NCBI GenBank assembly: GCA_964451325.1
Contig: CAYVHO010000001.1
Span: 62,001 to 126,000 of the forward strand
Direction: 5' to 3'
Length of the DNA: 64,000 nt
From: JAADHI01 sp964451325
GTDB lineage: Bacteria > Nitrospirota > Nitrospiria > SBBL01 > JAADHI01
The notes beneath the pieces were generated by a model. It saw nothing but the letters and a program-made list of their open reading frames with translations, made no database searches and had not been told where the DNA came from. The number at the start of each line of letters is the position of its first letter. Position 1 is the first letter of the stretch. The position numbers and the translations under genes are program-made. Shown here one piece after another: positions 53,301 through 60,849 of this stretch.

Positions 53301-55294
53301 CAGTCGGTGCATTGATTATCGAGCCTGTTGGCGCGACCTATCATGATCCGGTTACCGGAGAGGAAATCCGGAGTGGCCCTATTGCAGATATTCACTCCAT
53401 TGAGCCAGTGGGTTATGGTTACAGTGGTAGTTTCCGTGAGATGGTTCTTATGCTTCACGACACCATGCCTTATACGGCGCAGGTTGTGACGGAAGGGAAT
53501 CCTCCGGGACAGACCAAACGTGCAGCGATTGACGCAGGTCAGGTGCTTTTTTTCCAAATGCCTTATGATTTGGATTATGTGGCCGTGCCAATGTTGAATG
53601 GTGGAACGCACACAACAGGAGGTGGACTTTTCTTTAAGGCGGAATCGATTGCAAAACGTCTGAAGAACAATCCAGATCCTTCATTGGTGTTTTCCTCCAT
53701 CGCACACAAAAAAGATCCGGGTACACCTCTCTTGAGAACTTATCTTGGAGATACAATCGTTTTCCGGACGCTTCACACCATGATGAATGAAACGCATACC
53801 TGGCACTTGGCGGGACATGCCTTCCGTACAGAACGGTATGCAGCTAAATCGGATCTTCGCAATGCGCATCATATTGGCATTGCGGAACGCTACGATTTTG
53901 TGACCCGCGCAGGTGGTCCTCAGAAAATGGCAGGAGACTATCTGCATTATAACGGGCGTGCTTCCCATCTTGGAGAAGGCAGTTGGGGCATTTTACGTGT
54001 CTTGGATGAAAAAGTGGATGATTTAAAGACCCTACCGGGACATGACGTCATTCCAAAATCAGCCAAGAATGTCTGTCCTGCGGATGCGCCGGTGAAACGC
54101 TTCAACGTGGTCGCAACTGACCATGCCATGAAGTACAATCCCAATGCACCGGATGTCATTGAGGTGGACTTTGACCGGAAATTGCTCGTGTCAAACCCAA
54201 CGGGCAAACTCTTCATGCTGGAAGGCGACATGGCAAAAGTGGCAGGTGGTGAACATCCTCATCCTCTGACGCTGCGGGTCAACTCCGGAGACTGTATCAA
54301 GATCAACCTGCGTAACAATCTAAAGGATCATAAAGCGTCCTTTAGTGCGGACATGCTGGCCTTTGACCCCAAAGATTCTCATGGTGTCAATGTCGGTTAC
54401 AACAAAGGGGATCAAACCGTCAAACCCGGGAAGAGTAAAACCTACACCTTCTATGCCCCGCCGGAGTATGGCGAGTTTTCAACGATCGTATGGGATTGGG
54501 GTAACTTCATCAATTCCGTGCGTGACGGGCTTTATGGTGGCATCATCGTCGGGCCTCGTGGCGCAAAATACCGCGACCCGATGACCGGCGAAGACATCTC
54601 TCTGAAAAACGCCTGGGCAGCCGACGTCATTCTGGATCGGAGTAATCCAACAATGGCCGGACGTTCCGACTATCGTGATGTGGCCCTCTACTTTCAGGAT
54701 GAGGACAACATCATCGGGACGGCCTTTATGCCTTATATCCAGCAGATTGCAGGATTGACGGGTGTGAACTACCGGATTGAACCCTGGATGTATCGTGAAG
54801 AGAATGGCTGTGAATTAGGGACCATGTTCCAGCCTTGTGTTGCAGGTGCACCGGGTGACCCTGTGACACCAACCATCTTGGCGCATGCGGGCGATCCTGT
54901 CCGAATTCATGTCTTTGGTGCTTTCAACGAACAGAACCAGATGTTCGCTCTTGAAGGACACCAATGGCCGTTCAAGATCAATATGCCGGGTGCGGACATG
55001 TTTAGCGCGGAAGAGTTTGGTGGTTCCGAAAACCTGGATGTGTTTGTCCGTGCCGCGGGTGGCCCGACCCATCTGCCAGGTATTTATCTCTGGCAGAATC
55101 ACCGCTTGCCTTATGCAGCGGCGGGACAGTGGGGCTATTTCAAGGTGCTTCCGAGAGGGAATCAGTCGATCCTTCCGCTGAACTCAGGCGGTGGCATCGG
55201 TGGTCGAACAGCCGAAGCGCCAAAAGACGAAGTACCAGCGGCGCTTACCGGTCTGGATGAAACACTTGGACCCATTTCCATGATTGATAAATAA
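50357..55294 (+). CDS. Giant multi-cupredoxin multicopper oxidase (MofA/MnxG size class)
   Basis: 1645-residue exported protein; signal peptide ending VWALASGDD. The start at 50357 has AAGGAG upstream, and a longer ATG at 50297 lacks a signal there. All four laccase motifs lie in the first third: H226-x-H228-G, H274-x-H276, H433-x-x-H436-x-H438 and H510-C-H512 with H516 and M521 (HCHVAHHYVAGM). The remaining ~1100 residues hold further cupredoxin-like domains with partial motifs (HPHF at 829-831, HDH at 969-971, HTWHLAGH at 1147-1154). The length equals that of MofA-type manganese oxidases, but the substrate is not shown. Confidence 0.88.
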   Translation: MENTKKNFLSVFFAFVLIFSTQVWALASGDDHSHSEDSSATLVASTDWKMKLKAQIQREETKEGDTGRAAQVDKAMGALMDEIRGHAEETGNAGPFSHLSTMQQMDRSWFLGPTGAGESVVEGARCPSTAPVKELDITAINVEITLNQWLDFHPGYMYAITADLPRIREEEDLNREARSAAGYDPGSISLGLQTDKIQPLVIRGNQGDCMIITFRNEIEDEDAGLHIHGSSQIIQSTGQPATSVNPDSNVPAGKSVVFEWYIQPDEQEGAHAFHSHAGREPGSLGLIGTFIVEPMGAVYLDPITGKEAQSGWQMMIAYDDKIDPISKDFREFTIVYHEVGDESFRPLNRDGEMIPQRDPNTDAYRPSARAINFRSEPFGINNLAMQEKYFHFEDESLAYSSYTFGDAPTTIPRSYMGDPAKFRLVHGGGEVFHSHHPHGGTIRWLRQPKADGKGEELLTAAWNNPVKFPVIRTVSDRVDVEVIGPSEVLDLQTECGSGLCQQLAGDFLFHCHVAHHYVAGMWGYWRVYNTIQSGDYPFVSTDAMVPLHELPDRKGRMQKPVTSDKLVGKTMDWFDKKWNITKKTSDWSKDIPDVSIKDWVKMLLPPAGEPGHTSDEKGQIMAYDATVWDWTWKGLKAMGEKEETGQFAHPKYKSPMPGKRPPILFERKTGKLAWPHFKPHFGKRVPFARHHGPAPWLEPFHMDKNNGSLAGDPGSIGAPGEETTQPARPGEHGRWSLCPEGAGRKQYTIHFIETPITMNDGIGDQKKVIDPNGLIYVLHEDVAKVRANSDLAKPLVYRANVYDCIDVILKSEWVDNNPTNFQMSKINIHPHFIQFDNQASDGVITGFSYDQSMRPFTMLGKTETRGLPAPMNSLQMADTEIGAMQIKIKMGKGATPFHENTDIMIGMHQVETVEVRWIRKIEHDAKTGVDTLTFSEPLTHAHKKDEIVSTEFVRYRLWADADVGTVFWHDHALGATTWPHGAVGALIIEPVGATYHDPVTGEEIRSGPIADIHSIEPVGYGYSGSFREMVLMLHDTMPYTAQVVTEGNPPGQTKRAAIDAGQVLFFQMPYDLDYVAVPMLNGGTHTTGGGLFFKAESIAKRLKNNPDPSLVFSSIAHKKDPGTPLLRTYLGDTIVFRTLHTMMNETHTWHLAGHAFRTERYAAKSDLRNAHHIGIAERYDFVTRAGGPQKMAGDYLHYNGRASHLGEGSWGILRVLDEKVDDLKTLPGHDVIPKSAKNVCPADAPVKRFNVVATDHAMKYNPNAPDVIEVDFDRKLLVSNPTGKLFMLEGDMAKVAGGEHPHPLTLRVNSGDCIKINLRNNLKDHKASFSADMLAFDPKDSHGVNVGYNKGDQTVKPGKSKTYTFYAPPEYGEFSTIVWDWGNFINSVRDGLYGGIIVGPRGAKYRDPMTGEDISLKNAWAADVILDRSNPTMAGRSDYRDVALYFQDEDNIIGTAFMPYIQQIAGLTGVNYRIEPWMYREENGCELGTMFQPCVAGAPGDPVTPTILAHAGDPVRIHVFGAFNEQNQMFALEGHQWPFKINMPGADMFSAEEFGGSENLDVFVRAAGGPTHLPGIYLWQNHRLPYAAAGQWGYFKVLPRGNQSILPLNSGGGIGGRTAEAPKDEVPAALTGLDETLGPISMIDK

Positions 55295-55322
55295 TCAATC
55301 AGCAAGACTGTAAGTAAACACG

Positions 55323-55371
55323 ATTGGGGCAAGTGGTAAATTTTCATCTTACCCTTGCCCCAATTTTTTTT
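55323..55371 (+). terminator. Rho-independent terminator between oxidase and first copper protein
   Basis: Perfect 11-bp stem ATTGGGGCAAG (55323-55333) with CTTGCCCCAAT (55354-55364), followed directly by a run of eight Ts. It is the clearest terminator in the window. It sits 13 bases before the ATG of the first T1-copper gene, so those genes are probably read by partial read-through or from their own promoter. Confidence 0.85.
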
Positions 55372-55383
55372 AGGGGGAAGCTC

Positions 55384-56328
55384 ATGAAAAAGTCATTGAT
55401 CATAGGTCTAGGCATCATTTTTATGACCTTGTTTAGCCTGTGGGGTACTTCAGAGATCTTGGCCTATGAAGAGATAGATGTATCGAATGGCGGGTCGATT
55501 TCGGGAACAATCACGATAGAAGGGCAGATCCCAAAACCAAGGGTTTTTACTTTGGCACAATTCCCCTTTGGGCCCTTTTGTAAAAAGATTTCAGACGGAG
55601 AAGGAAATGTCCGTTTGAAAGAATACATCGTTCATAAAAAAAATAATGGTTTGTGGGAAGCCGTTGTCTCCATTAAAAGCATTGATAAAGGGAAACCCTA
55701 TCGTCCCACGATCGCGGATTTTGTTGCAGTAGACTGCATGTTTCATCCGGCGGATGTTGCAGATGATGAACAATTTGTGCTTGGAGACGATGGAAAACTA
55801 CGGCATCAACATCCAAATGTCGCCATCCTTCACAATAATCAACGCCTGAACATGATCAACCGGGATCCGGTTGTACACAACATCCAGGTTTATCAGAACG
55901 AAAAAGGAAATATTATCCTCAATTCGCCACTGCCCATTTCAGATCAGCCGCGCGGGGGTGTTTTGAATTTTAAAAGGGGCAGAAGAATTTCGCAGATGAT
56001 CTGTGGCATGCATGAATTTATGCAGAGCTGGGGATTCGTGGTGAGAAACCCTTATTACGCGAAGACAGAAAAAGATGGTTCCTACAAAATTGATGGCATT
56101 CCGCCAGGAACTTACGAGGTCAGTATTTGGCATCCGCACTCGAAGATTTACAATAAAACGGTGACCGTGAAAGCCAACAAGGAAAGTCGTATGGATTTTG
56201 TTTTTAATGCAAGCTTGATCAAACGGCCCCTTTACGAATCTCAAGAACAAACACGCCTGGATACGGCAACGCCAAAAGATCACATCTTGCAAGAAGGAGA
56301 TGAGCGCATCTTGATTGGTGGCGAGTAG
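55384..56328 (+). CDS. Exported type-1-copper-motif protein A
   Basis: 314-residue exported protein; signal peptide ending EILAYEE. It has shared family segments FCKKISDGEGN, DCMFHPADV and a cupredoxin-like pattern DPVVHNIQ (H165) with ICGMHEFMQSW (C207, H210, M213). H-then-C-x2-H-x2-M equals the amicyanin-type loop for a type-1 copper. A C-terminal carboxypeptidase-regulatory-like domain follows (DGSYKIDGIPPGTYEVSIWHPH). It starts at ATG 55384 after GGGGGAAG. It is probably a periplasmic electron carrier for the upstream oxidase. That pairing is inferred. Confidence 0.75.
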   Translation: MKKSLIIGLGIIFMTLFSLWGTSEILAYEEIDVSNGGSISGTITIEGQIPKPRVFTLAQFPFGPFCKKISDGEGNVRLKEYIVHKKNNGLWEAVVSIKSIDKGKPYRPTIADFVAVDCMFHPADVADDEQFVLGDDGKLRHQHPNVAILHNNQRLNMINRDPVVHNIQVYQNEKGNIILNSPLPISDQPRGGVLNFKRGRRISQMICGMHEFMQSWGFVVRNPYYAKTEKDGSYKIDGIPPGTYEVSIWHPHSKIYNKTVTVKANKESRMDFVFNASLIKRPLYESQEQTRLDTATPKDHILQEGDERILIGGE

Positions 56329-56365
56329 TTTTAAGGCATTTTGTCGTGAAATTTGTCTGTATGTT

Positions 56366-56408
56366 AGGGCTGCGATTTCTTTTGCTCTAAAGAAGAGATC
56401 GCAGCCCT
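56366..56408 (+). terminator. Hairpin between copper proteins A and B
   Basis: Perfect 11-bp inverted repeat AGGGCTGCGAT (56366-56376) with ATCGCAGCCCT (56398-56408), 37 bases after the stop of protein A. No direct T-run follows, so it may be a processing or attenuation structure rather than a full terminator. Confidence 0.5.
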
Positions 56409-56507
56409 GATATAGAGAGAAAGGGTTTTCTCTAAATTTTGACTTATTGATTCAAATATTATTATTCTATAACAGGATTCAACGAAACTTTGGGGAGGGG
56501 CCTGTCT

Positions 56508-57443
56508 GTGAAAAGATTATATTTTTTTATCTTGGCAGGGTTTTTTTTTATCGAAGTCCTGTTTCCCCATTTCAAGGCCTTTGCCTATGAAGAGGTCGAT
56601 GTCAGTCTCGGTGGAGCGATTACGGGTCGGATTACCTTAAAAGGATCTATTCCTCCTCCAAGGGTTTTTTCCCTTTCTCTTTATCCCTTTGGGTCTTTTT
56701 GTAAAAAAATTTCGGATGGCAATGGACATGTTCTTCTTAAAGACTTTGTCGTAAGTGATGAAGGCGGTCTTTGGAATACGGTGATCGCCGTAAAAGGGGT
56801 GCAGAGAGGGAAGCCATTTCCCCTTATTCAAAGAGAGTTTGTTGCAACGGATTGTATGTTTCATCCTGCGGATGTTGCGGCACGTGAGCAATTTTTTCTA
56901 GACGACATGGGTCGGATGCATCACGAACATCCAAATGTCGCGATTCTTGAAAACCATCAACCCATTTCTGTTGTTAATCGTGATCCCATTGTCCACAACA
57001 TTCAGGTTTACCAAAATGAGCGGGGAAACATTATTTTAAATGCGCCGCTTCCTGTTTCGACAAGAAGAAGGGGCGGGGTTTTGCATTTTGACCGTGGAAA
57101 ACGCATTTCTCAGCTCATTTGTGGGATGCATGAATTTATGCAAAGCTGGGGTTTTGTCGTGGATAATCCCTATTATGCCATGACAAAAAAGGACGGTCGT
57201 TATCGGATTGATGGTTTGTTGCCGGGTGATTATATCGTCAGTATTTGGCATCCCCATTATCGCATTTACGAACAAGTTGTAAGGGTTTCAGAAAATCAAA
57301 ACACCCGTCTTGATTTTGCATTTGATGCCAGCATTGTCAGACGCCCACGTTATGAATCACAGAAAAGGTTTAGGATGGATTCTGCAACCCCAGACGAACA
57401 CAGGCTTAAATTAGGGGATGAGCGACTGATTATTTCAGATTAA
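56508..57443 (+). CDS. Exported type-1-copper-motif protein B
   Basis: 311-residue paralogue of protein A, with nearly all landmarks conserved: signal peptide ending KAFAYEE, FCKKISDGNGH, DCMFHPADVA, DPIVHNIQVYQNERGN, ICGMHEFMQSWGFV, then DGRYRIDGLLPGDYIVSIWHPH. The same copper ligand pattern is visible (His, C-x2-H-x2-M). GTG 56508 follows GGAGG at about ten bases. The high similarity to A shows a tandem duplication. Its function is expected to resemble A. Confidence 0.75.
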   Translation: MKRLYFFILAGFFFIEVLFPHFKAFAYEEVDVSLGGAITGRITLKGSIPPPRVFSLSLYPFGSFCKKISDGNGHVLLKDFVVSDEGGLWNTVIAVKGVQRGKPFPLIQREFVATDCMFHPADVAAREQFFLDDMGRMHHEHPNVAILENHQPISVVNRDPIVHNIQVYQNERGNIILNAPLPVSTRRRGGVLHFDRGKRISQLICGMHEFMQSWGFVVDNPYYAMTKKDGRYRIDGLLPGDYIVSIWHPHYRIYEQVVRVSENQNTRLDFAFDASIVRRPRYESQKRFRMDSATPDEHRLKLGDERLIISD

Positions 57444-57563
57444 CGTAAAATGCGTTATAATGCCCCGGAAGAGAGGAAAGAAGACCTCAAGCGTTTGATG
57501 CAGTATCGTGAAATAATTGAAAGGACTCATTTGATTCCTTTTAGAACCATTAGGAGAAATACT

Positions 57564-58526
57564 GTGATTAGAAAGATGATCCTTTCATTGTTATTTTTGC
57601 TTATTTTTTCAGTCGTAAATTTGTCCCAAGGGTTTGCCTATGAAGAAACGACGGTTCGAAACGGCGGAACATTAAAAGGTCGTATTTTTTTGAATGGCCC
57701 CACGCCACCCAACCGTGTCTATCACTTGATTTTTTCACCCAATATCGATTTTTGCCGTGGGATTTCAGATGGAAATGGGAATCGTATTTTGAAGGAGTTT
57801 CAAACCTCTGCTGATGGGGGGTTTCAGGATGTTGTGGTTGCCATTGTCGGCGTTAAAAAAGGAAAACCCTTTCTTTCGACCCCGATCATGTGGTTGGAAG
57901 ATTGTGAAATGCGACCCTTTGTCACGGCAGTGAGAAATAATCATCCTGTGACCATCGCAAGCAATGATCCGATCATTCATGGTATCCAGGGTTATTCGCT
58001 GGATAGCCAATACACCTTTCAAATGTTCAATAAGCCCGTTTTGCCCAAGTCAAATGTGACGAAAAAAATTAAATTTCGTCCGGGGCATTATATTCTTAGA
58101 ACACAATGCGGTGTACATGACTATATGCAGACCTGGGCTTTAGCCATTGGAAACCCTTATTATGCGATTACAGATAAGAGGGGTCATTTTGAAATTGTTA
58201 ATGTGCCTCCTGGGGAATATCATGTTGTAGCCTTTCACCCGCATATGGATATTCAAGCCCAAGCTGTGACGATTAAAACGGATGGCACGGTCGAAATGGG
58301 TTTTATTTTTGAATCCAAAGAGGTTCGTATTCCTTTACATGATCTTCAGGAAAGCTACCGTTTACAGACCTTGTTACAAGATGAGCATCTTGCCCCGCCA
58401 GATGTGAAACTTCAGGTCCATAATGCACCTGAAGCCTTGCTTAAATCTCATACCTGGCAGGAAAGAAGCAAGAGTTACTTGGTGAATTCGCCACCCGATG
58501 GTGAAGAGGAGGTCCCCTCAAAGTAG
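57564..58526 (+). CDS. Exported type-1-copper-motif protein C (divergent)
   Basis: 320-residue paralogue of A and B but more divergent. Signal peptide ending QGFAYEE; FCRGISDGNGN; a changed DCEMRPFVTAV in place of DCMFHPADV; DPIIHGIQG; and QCGVHDYMQTWAL. The type-1 ligands His, C-x2-H-x2-M are kept. GTG 57564 lies seven bases after AGGAG; a longer frame upstream has no signal peptide. Its last 52 bases overlap the convergent PBP gene end. It may bind a different partner or tune potential (inference). Confidence 0.72.
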   Translation: MIRKMILSLLFLLIFSVVNLSQGFAYEETTVRNGGTLKGRIFLNGPTPPNRVYHLIFSPNIDFCRGISDGNGNRILKEFQTSADGGFQDVVVAIVGVKKGKPFLSTPIMWLEDCEMRPFVTAVRNNHPVTIASNDPIIHGIQGYSLDSQYTFQMFNKPVLPKSNVTKKIKFRPGHYILRTQCGVHDYMQTWALAIGNPYYAITDKRGHFEIVNVPPGEYHVVAFHPHMDIQAQAVTIKTDGTVEMGFIFESKEVRIPLHDLQESYRLQTLLQDEHLAPPDVKLQVHNAPEALLKSHTWQERSKSYLVNSPPDGEEEVPSK

Positions 58527-59737
58527 GCTGAAAGGCCTTCTTTCGCAACTTGTGGTGCGGTAATATGCCACACTGGGTCATTGACGACCATCGCTGCGAC
58601 GACAATTTCAGGGTTTTCAAGGGGTGCCATCGCAACAAACCAGGTATATCGTCCCTTGGGTTCTTTTCCGCGAAGGGAGCCTGTTTTTCCCCCGATTGAT
58701 ATTTTTCGGATGCTTTTTTCACGATAGCGTCGTCTGAAAATGTTTTTCACCGTCCCGCTTTGGACTGTTTCCTGCATCATTTCTTTTAGGATACGGGCAG
58801 TTTTTGATGAGATGGGCTTGGTGATCTCCCTGGGACTGCATTCGTAGAGTTTTTCACCCGCTGCATTGCTCACAAAATCAATCATACAGGGGGCCATCAT
58901 TGTGCCTTCATTGGCAATGGCCGAGGTCATTAATGCGGCGTGTAGAGGAGAAATGGCGACTTTTCCAAAACCTGCGGCTGTTTTTTCTAGCCCGCCCAGA
59001 TCTCTGTCAATCTCCATCTTACTGATGGCAATAGGGGTTTCAAAGGGAATATTTTGGTTAAACTGAAAGCGTTCCCCGTAATCGATTAAAGTGGGAATAT
59101 CCAGCCAGCGATGGGCGACTTTTGCAAATACAATGTTGTTTGATTTTGCAAAAGCCTCCGACATTGACATCTTGAGTTTGTCTTTTTTTGCATCATCCTT
59201 CCAATCGGCGGGCCGGAGGCGATTAACATCTCCCCGATAGGAGATGGAAATTTCAGGTGAAATTTGTCGTGCTTCTATGGCGGCTGCGGCAGTGATGACT
59301 TTAAAGAGCGATGCGGCAGGATAGCTTGCTTGTAGAGCGATGTCTTTTTTTTGAGGGTCGCGGGCGGAGTAGTCGGCGAGTGCCATAATCTTTCCCGTTT
59401 TGGGTGATATCGCGACAAAGGCGCCGTAAGGGACTTTATAGCGTTCAAAATAGGCATTGACCCTTTGTTGGATGTTTGTGTTTAGGGTGTAGGTCGCCGT
59501 AATTCCATTTTCGAAGTGTGAGACGTATTTTCCGTCTTCTATCTGATCCAGTGTCGGTCTAAAATTTTTGAAACGAATGGATGTTTTGTCGCGGATCAGT
59601 GGTGTATTTGCAAAAGGGTCTTCTGTGAGTGCGCCCCAAGCCCATGTTCCCAATAAAATGAAGAGCGTGATCCCCAAAGTGGCTAAGAGGGGTTTGACAA
59701 ATTCTTTTTTCTTTTTCTTGTAACAGTTTTTTTTCAT
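58475..59737 (-). CDS. Penicillin-binding protein, transpeptidase type
   Basis: 420-residue membrane-anchored transpeptidase. One N-terminal membrane segment (about residues 14-36). Catalytic motifs: SLFK (SxxK, around residue 142), SNN (SxN, around 203) and KTGSL (KTG, around 350). Short class B-like size without a transglycosylase or dimerisation domain, so it may act in septal or elongation synthesis, or as a D,D-endopeptidase. It precedes the divIVA-ftsZ cell-division run on the same strand direction. Its 3' end overlaps the copper-protein C gene by 52 bases (convergent). Confidence 0.82.
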   Translation of the reverse strand: MKKNCYKKKKKEFVKPLLATLGITLFILLGTWAWGALTEDPFANTPLIRDKTSIRFKNFRPTLDQIEDGKYVSHFENGITATYTLNTNIQQRVNAYFERYKVPYGAFVAISPKTGKIMALADYSARDPQKKDIALQASYPAASLFKVITAAAAIEARQISPEISISYRGDVNRLRPADWKDDAKKDKLKMSMSEAFAKSNNIVFAKVAHRWLDIPTLIDYGERFQFNQNIPFETPIAISKMEIDRDLGGLEKTAAGFGKVAISPLHAALMTSAIANEGTMMAPCMIDFVSNAAGEKLYECSPREITKPISSKTARILKEMMQETVQSGTVKNIFRRRYREKSIRKISIGGKTGSLRGKEPKGRYTWFVAMAPLENPEIVVAAMVVNDPVWHITAPQVAKEGLSAYFEGTSSSPSGGEFTK

Positions 59738-59814
59738 GTAAGGTCTTTAATCTTTAATGAAATAAAATTCTCTAGAGATATTTTTCAAAGGATTTTTGCT
59801 GTGCGTGTCGATCC

Positions 59815-60306
59815 TTAGATCTTTATTTTATTGGAAACGCCTGGGGTTAGTTCGGAGATATCCTTTTCATCCCATTCAATGTCGCGTTCCAGACCTTGGA
59901 TCAAACCGCGTACTTTTTCGATCAAGTAACCTTTTGCGCGTTGCAGATTCATGATTTCCCCTTGAAGCTGAGTCTCGCGACGCAGGGCTTCTGCTGTAAT
60001 TTCTTCTGCGCGGACTTCTGCTTGCCGAATAATGAGATGGCCTTCTTCTTGGGCATTGGCTTTGACATTTTCCATGGCCTTTTGTGCCATCAAAAGGGTC
60101 TCAGTGAGCGCACCTTCTGTTTTTTCTAATTCGGCAATGGTCTTAGATTGTTTGTCCTGCTGGTCTTTATAGTCCGCCATTTTTCCCAGCAGTTCTTCTA
60201 AGTCATCTGCCAAACCCTCAATAAATGTATCAACTTCTAGGGAAGAATATCCCCTGAAGCTTTTTCCAAAAGAAATTTGTCTCAATTCTAGGGGGCTTAG
60301 TTTCAT
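59815..60306 (-). CDS. divIVA: DivIVA-domain protein
   Basis: 163-residue polar/septal scaffold. The N-terminal DivIVA segment is LSPLELRQISFGKSFRGYS followed by VDTFIEGLADDLEELL. A long coiled coil with KQSKTIAELEKTEGAL and QAEVRAEEITAEALRRE follows. The start is ATG 60306 with AGAGG six bases upstream; a longer frame to 60342 has no support. It sits between yggT and the PBP in the ftsZ-pgeF-yggS-proC-yggT order, the typical division neighbourhood. Confidence 0.88.
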   Translation of the reverse strand: MKLSPLELRQISFGKSFRGYSSLEVDTFIEGLADDLEELLGKMADYKDQQDKQSKTIAELEKTEGALTETLLMAQKAMENVKANAQEEGHLIIRQAEVRAEEITAEALRRETQLQGEIMNLQRAKGYLIEKVRGLIQGLERDIEWDEKDISELTPGVSNKIKI

Positions 60307-60383
60307 ATTCAACCTCTCTTGTTGGGGCTTCTTATCCTTCAAGCCGAATTACATTTCATTTGTTTCCTCATTATTTGAGGCCA

Positions 60384-60683
60384 CTATCCAAGACGTTGCG
60401 CGATGCCAAAAAGGGTGCCAACCAAAAAATGCTGTAGGAACATGATGAGTAAAATGACAATCATGGGAGAAAGGTCAAGCCCAGAGGTATAGCTTCCCGT
60501 CCACCTTCTAATGGGGTAGAGCACCGGTTCGGTTATTTTGTAGAGGAATTGCACGATGGGGTTGTAGGGGTCCGGGCTGACCCAGGATAAAATGGCGCGA
60601 CCGATGATGACGTACATGTAGAACCCAAGGACGACATCCAAAATATTGGCCGTTGCTGAAAGTAGATTGCCGAGTATAAACAT
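60384..60683 (-). CDS. yggT: YggT-family inner-membrane protein
   Basis: 99-residue membrane protein of the YggT family, here with two hydrophobic segments near residues 8-35 (ILDVVLGFYMYVIIGRAILSW) and 70-90 (PMIVILLIMFLQHFL). Signature SPDPYNPIVQFLYKITEPVLYPIRR. Its role in division or osmotic stress is not well defined. Ribosome site AAGGAG is at 60692-60697 on this strand, directly beside the hairpin repeat C, which separates it from proC. Confidence 0.88.
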   Translation of the reverse strand: MFILGNLLSATANILDVVLGFYMYVIIGRAILSWVSPDPYNPIVQFLYKITEPVLYPIRRWTGSYTSGLDLSPMIVILLIMFLQHFLVGTLFGIAQRLG

Positions 60684-60702
60684 TAAAACTTCTCCTTAGG
60701 GA

Positions 60703-60821
60703 AAACCGCCGATTCGCTTGCAATCCTGCGTTATCGGCCATTTCATTCCCTCACCGTACAGGTCGTACGCCTCGGTTATGAAATGGCCTCTGGCCTTGTC
60801 TTTCAAACGACTTGACGGTTT
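60703..60821 (+). repeat. ~119-bp imperfect hairpin repeat, copy C
   Basis: AAACCGCCGATTCGCTTG at the left edge and CGACTTGACGGTTT at the right. The centre CCTCACCGTACAG..GTACGCCTCGG and the arms GGCCATTTC/GAAATGGCC are nearly those of copy B. It lies between proC and yggT, abutting the yggT ribosome site, as copy A abuts the glmS one. Confidence 0.85.
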
Positions 60822-60849
60822 ACTCCCCATTCAAACTTTTTTTAAAAGT

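Noticed and set aside
56439..56468. Promoter TTGACT-18-TATTCT before copper protein B
   Set aside because: The -10 match and spacing are too poor to assert in an AT-rich stretch.
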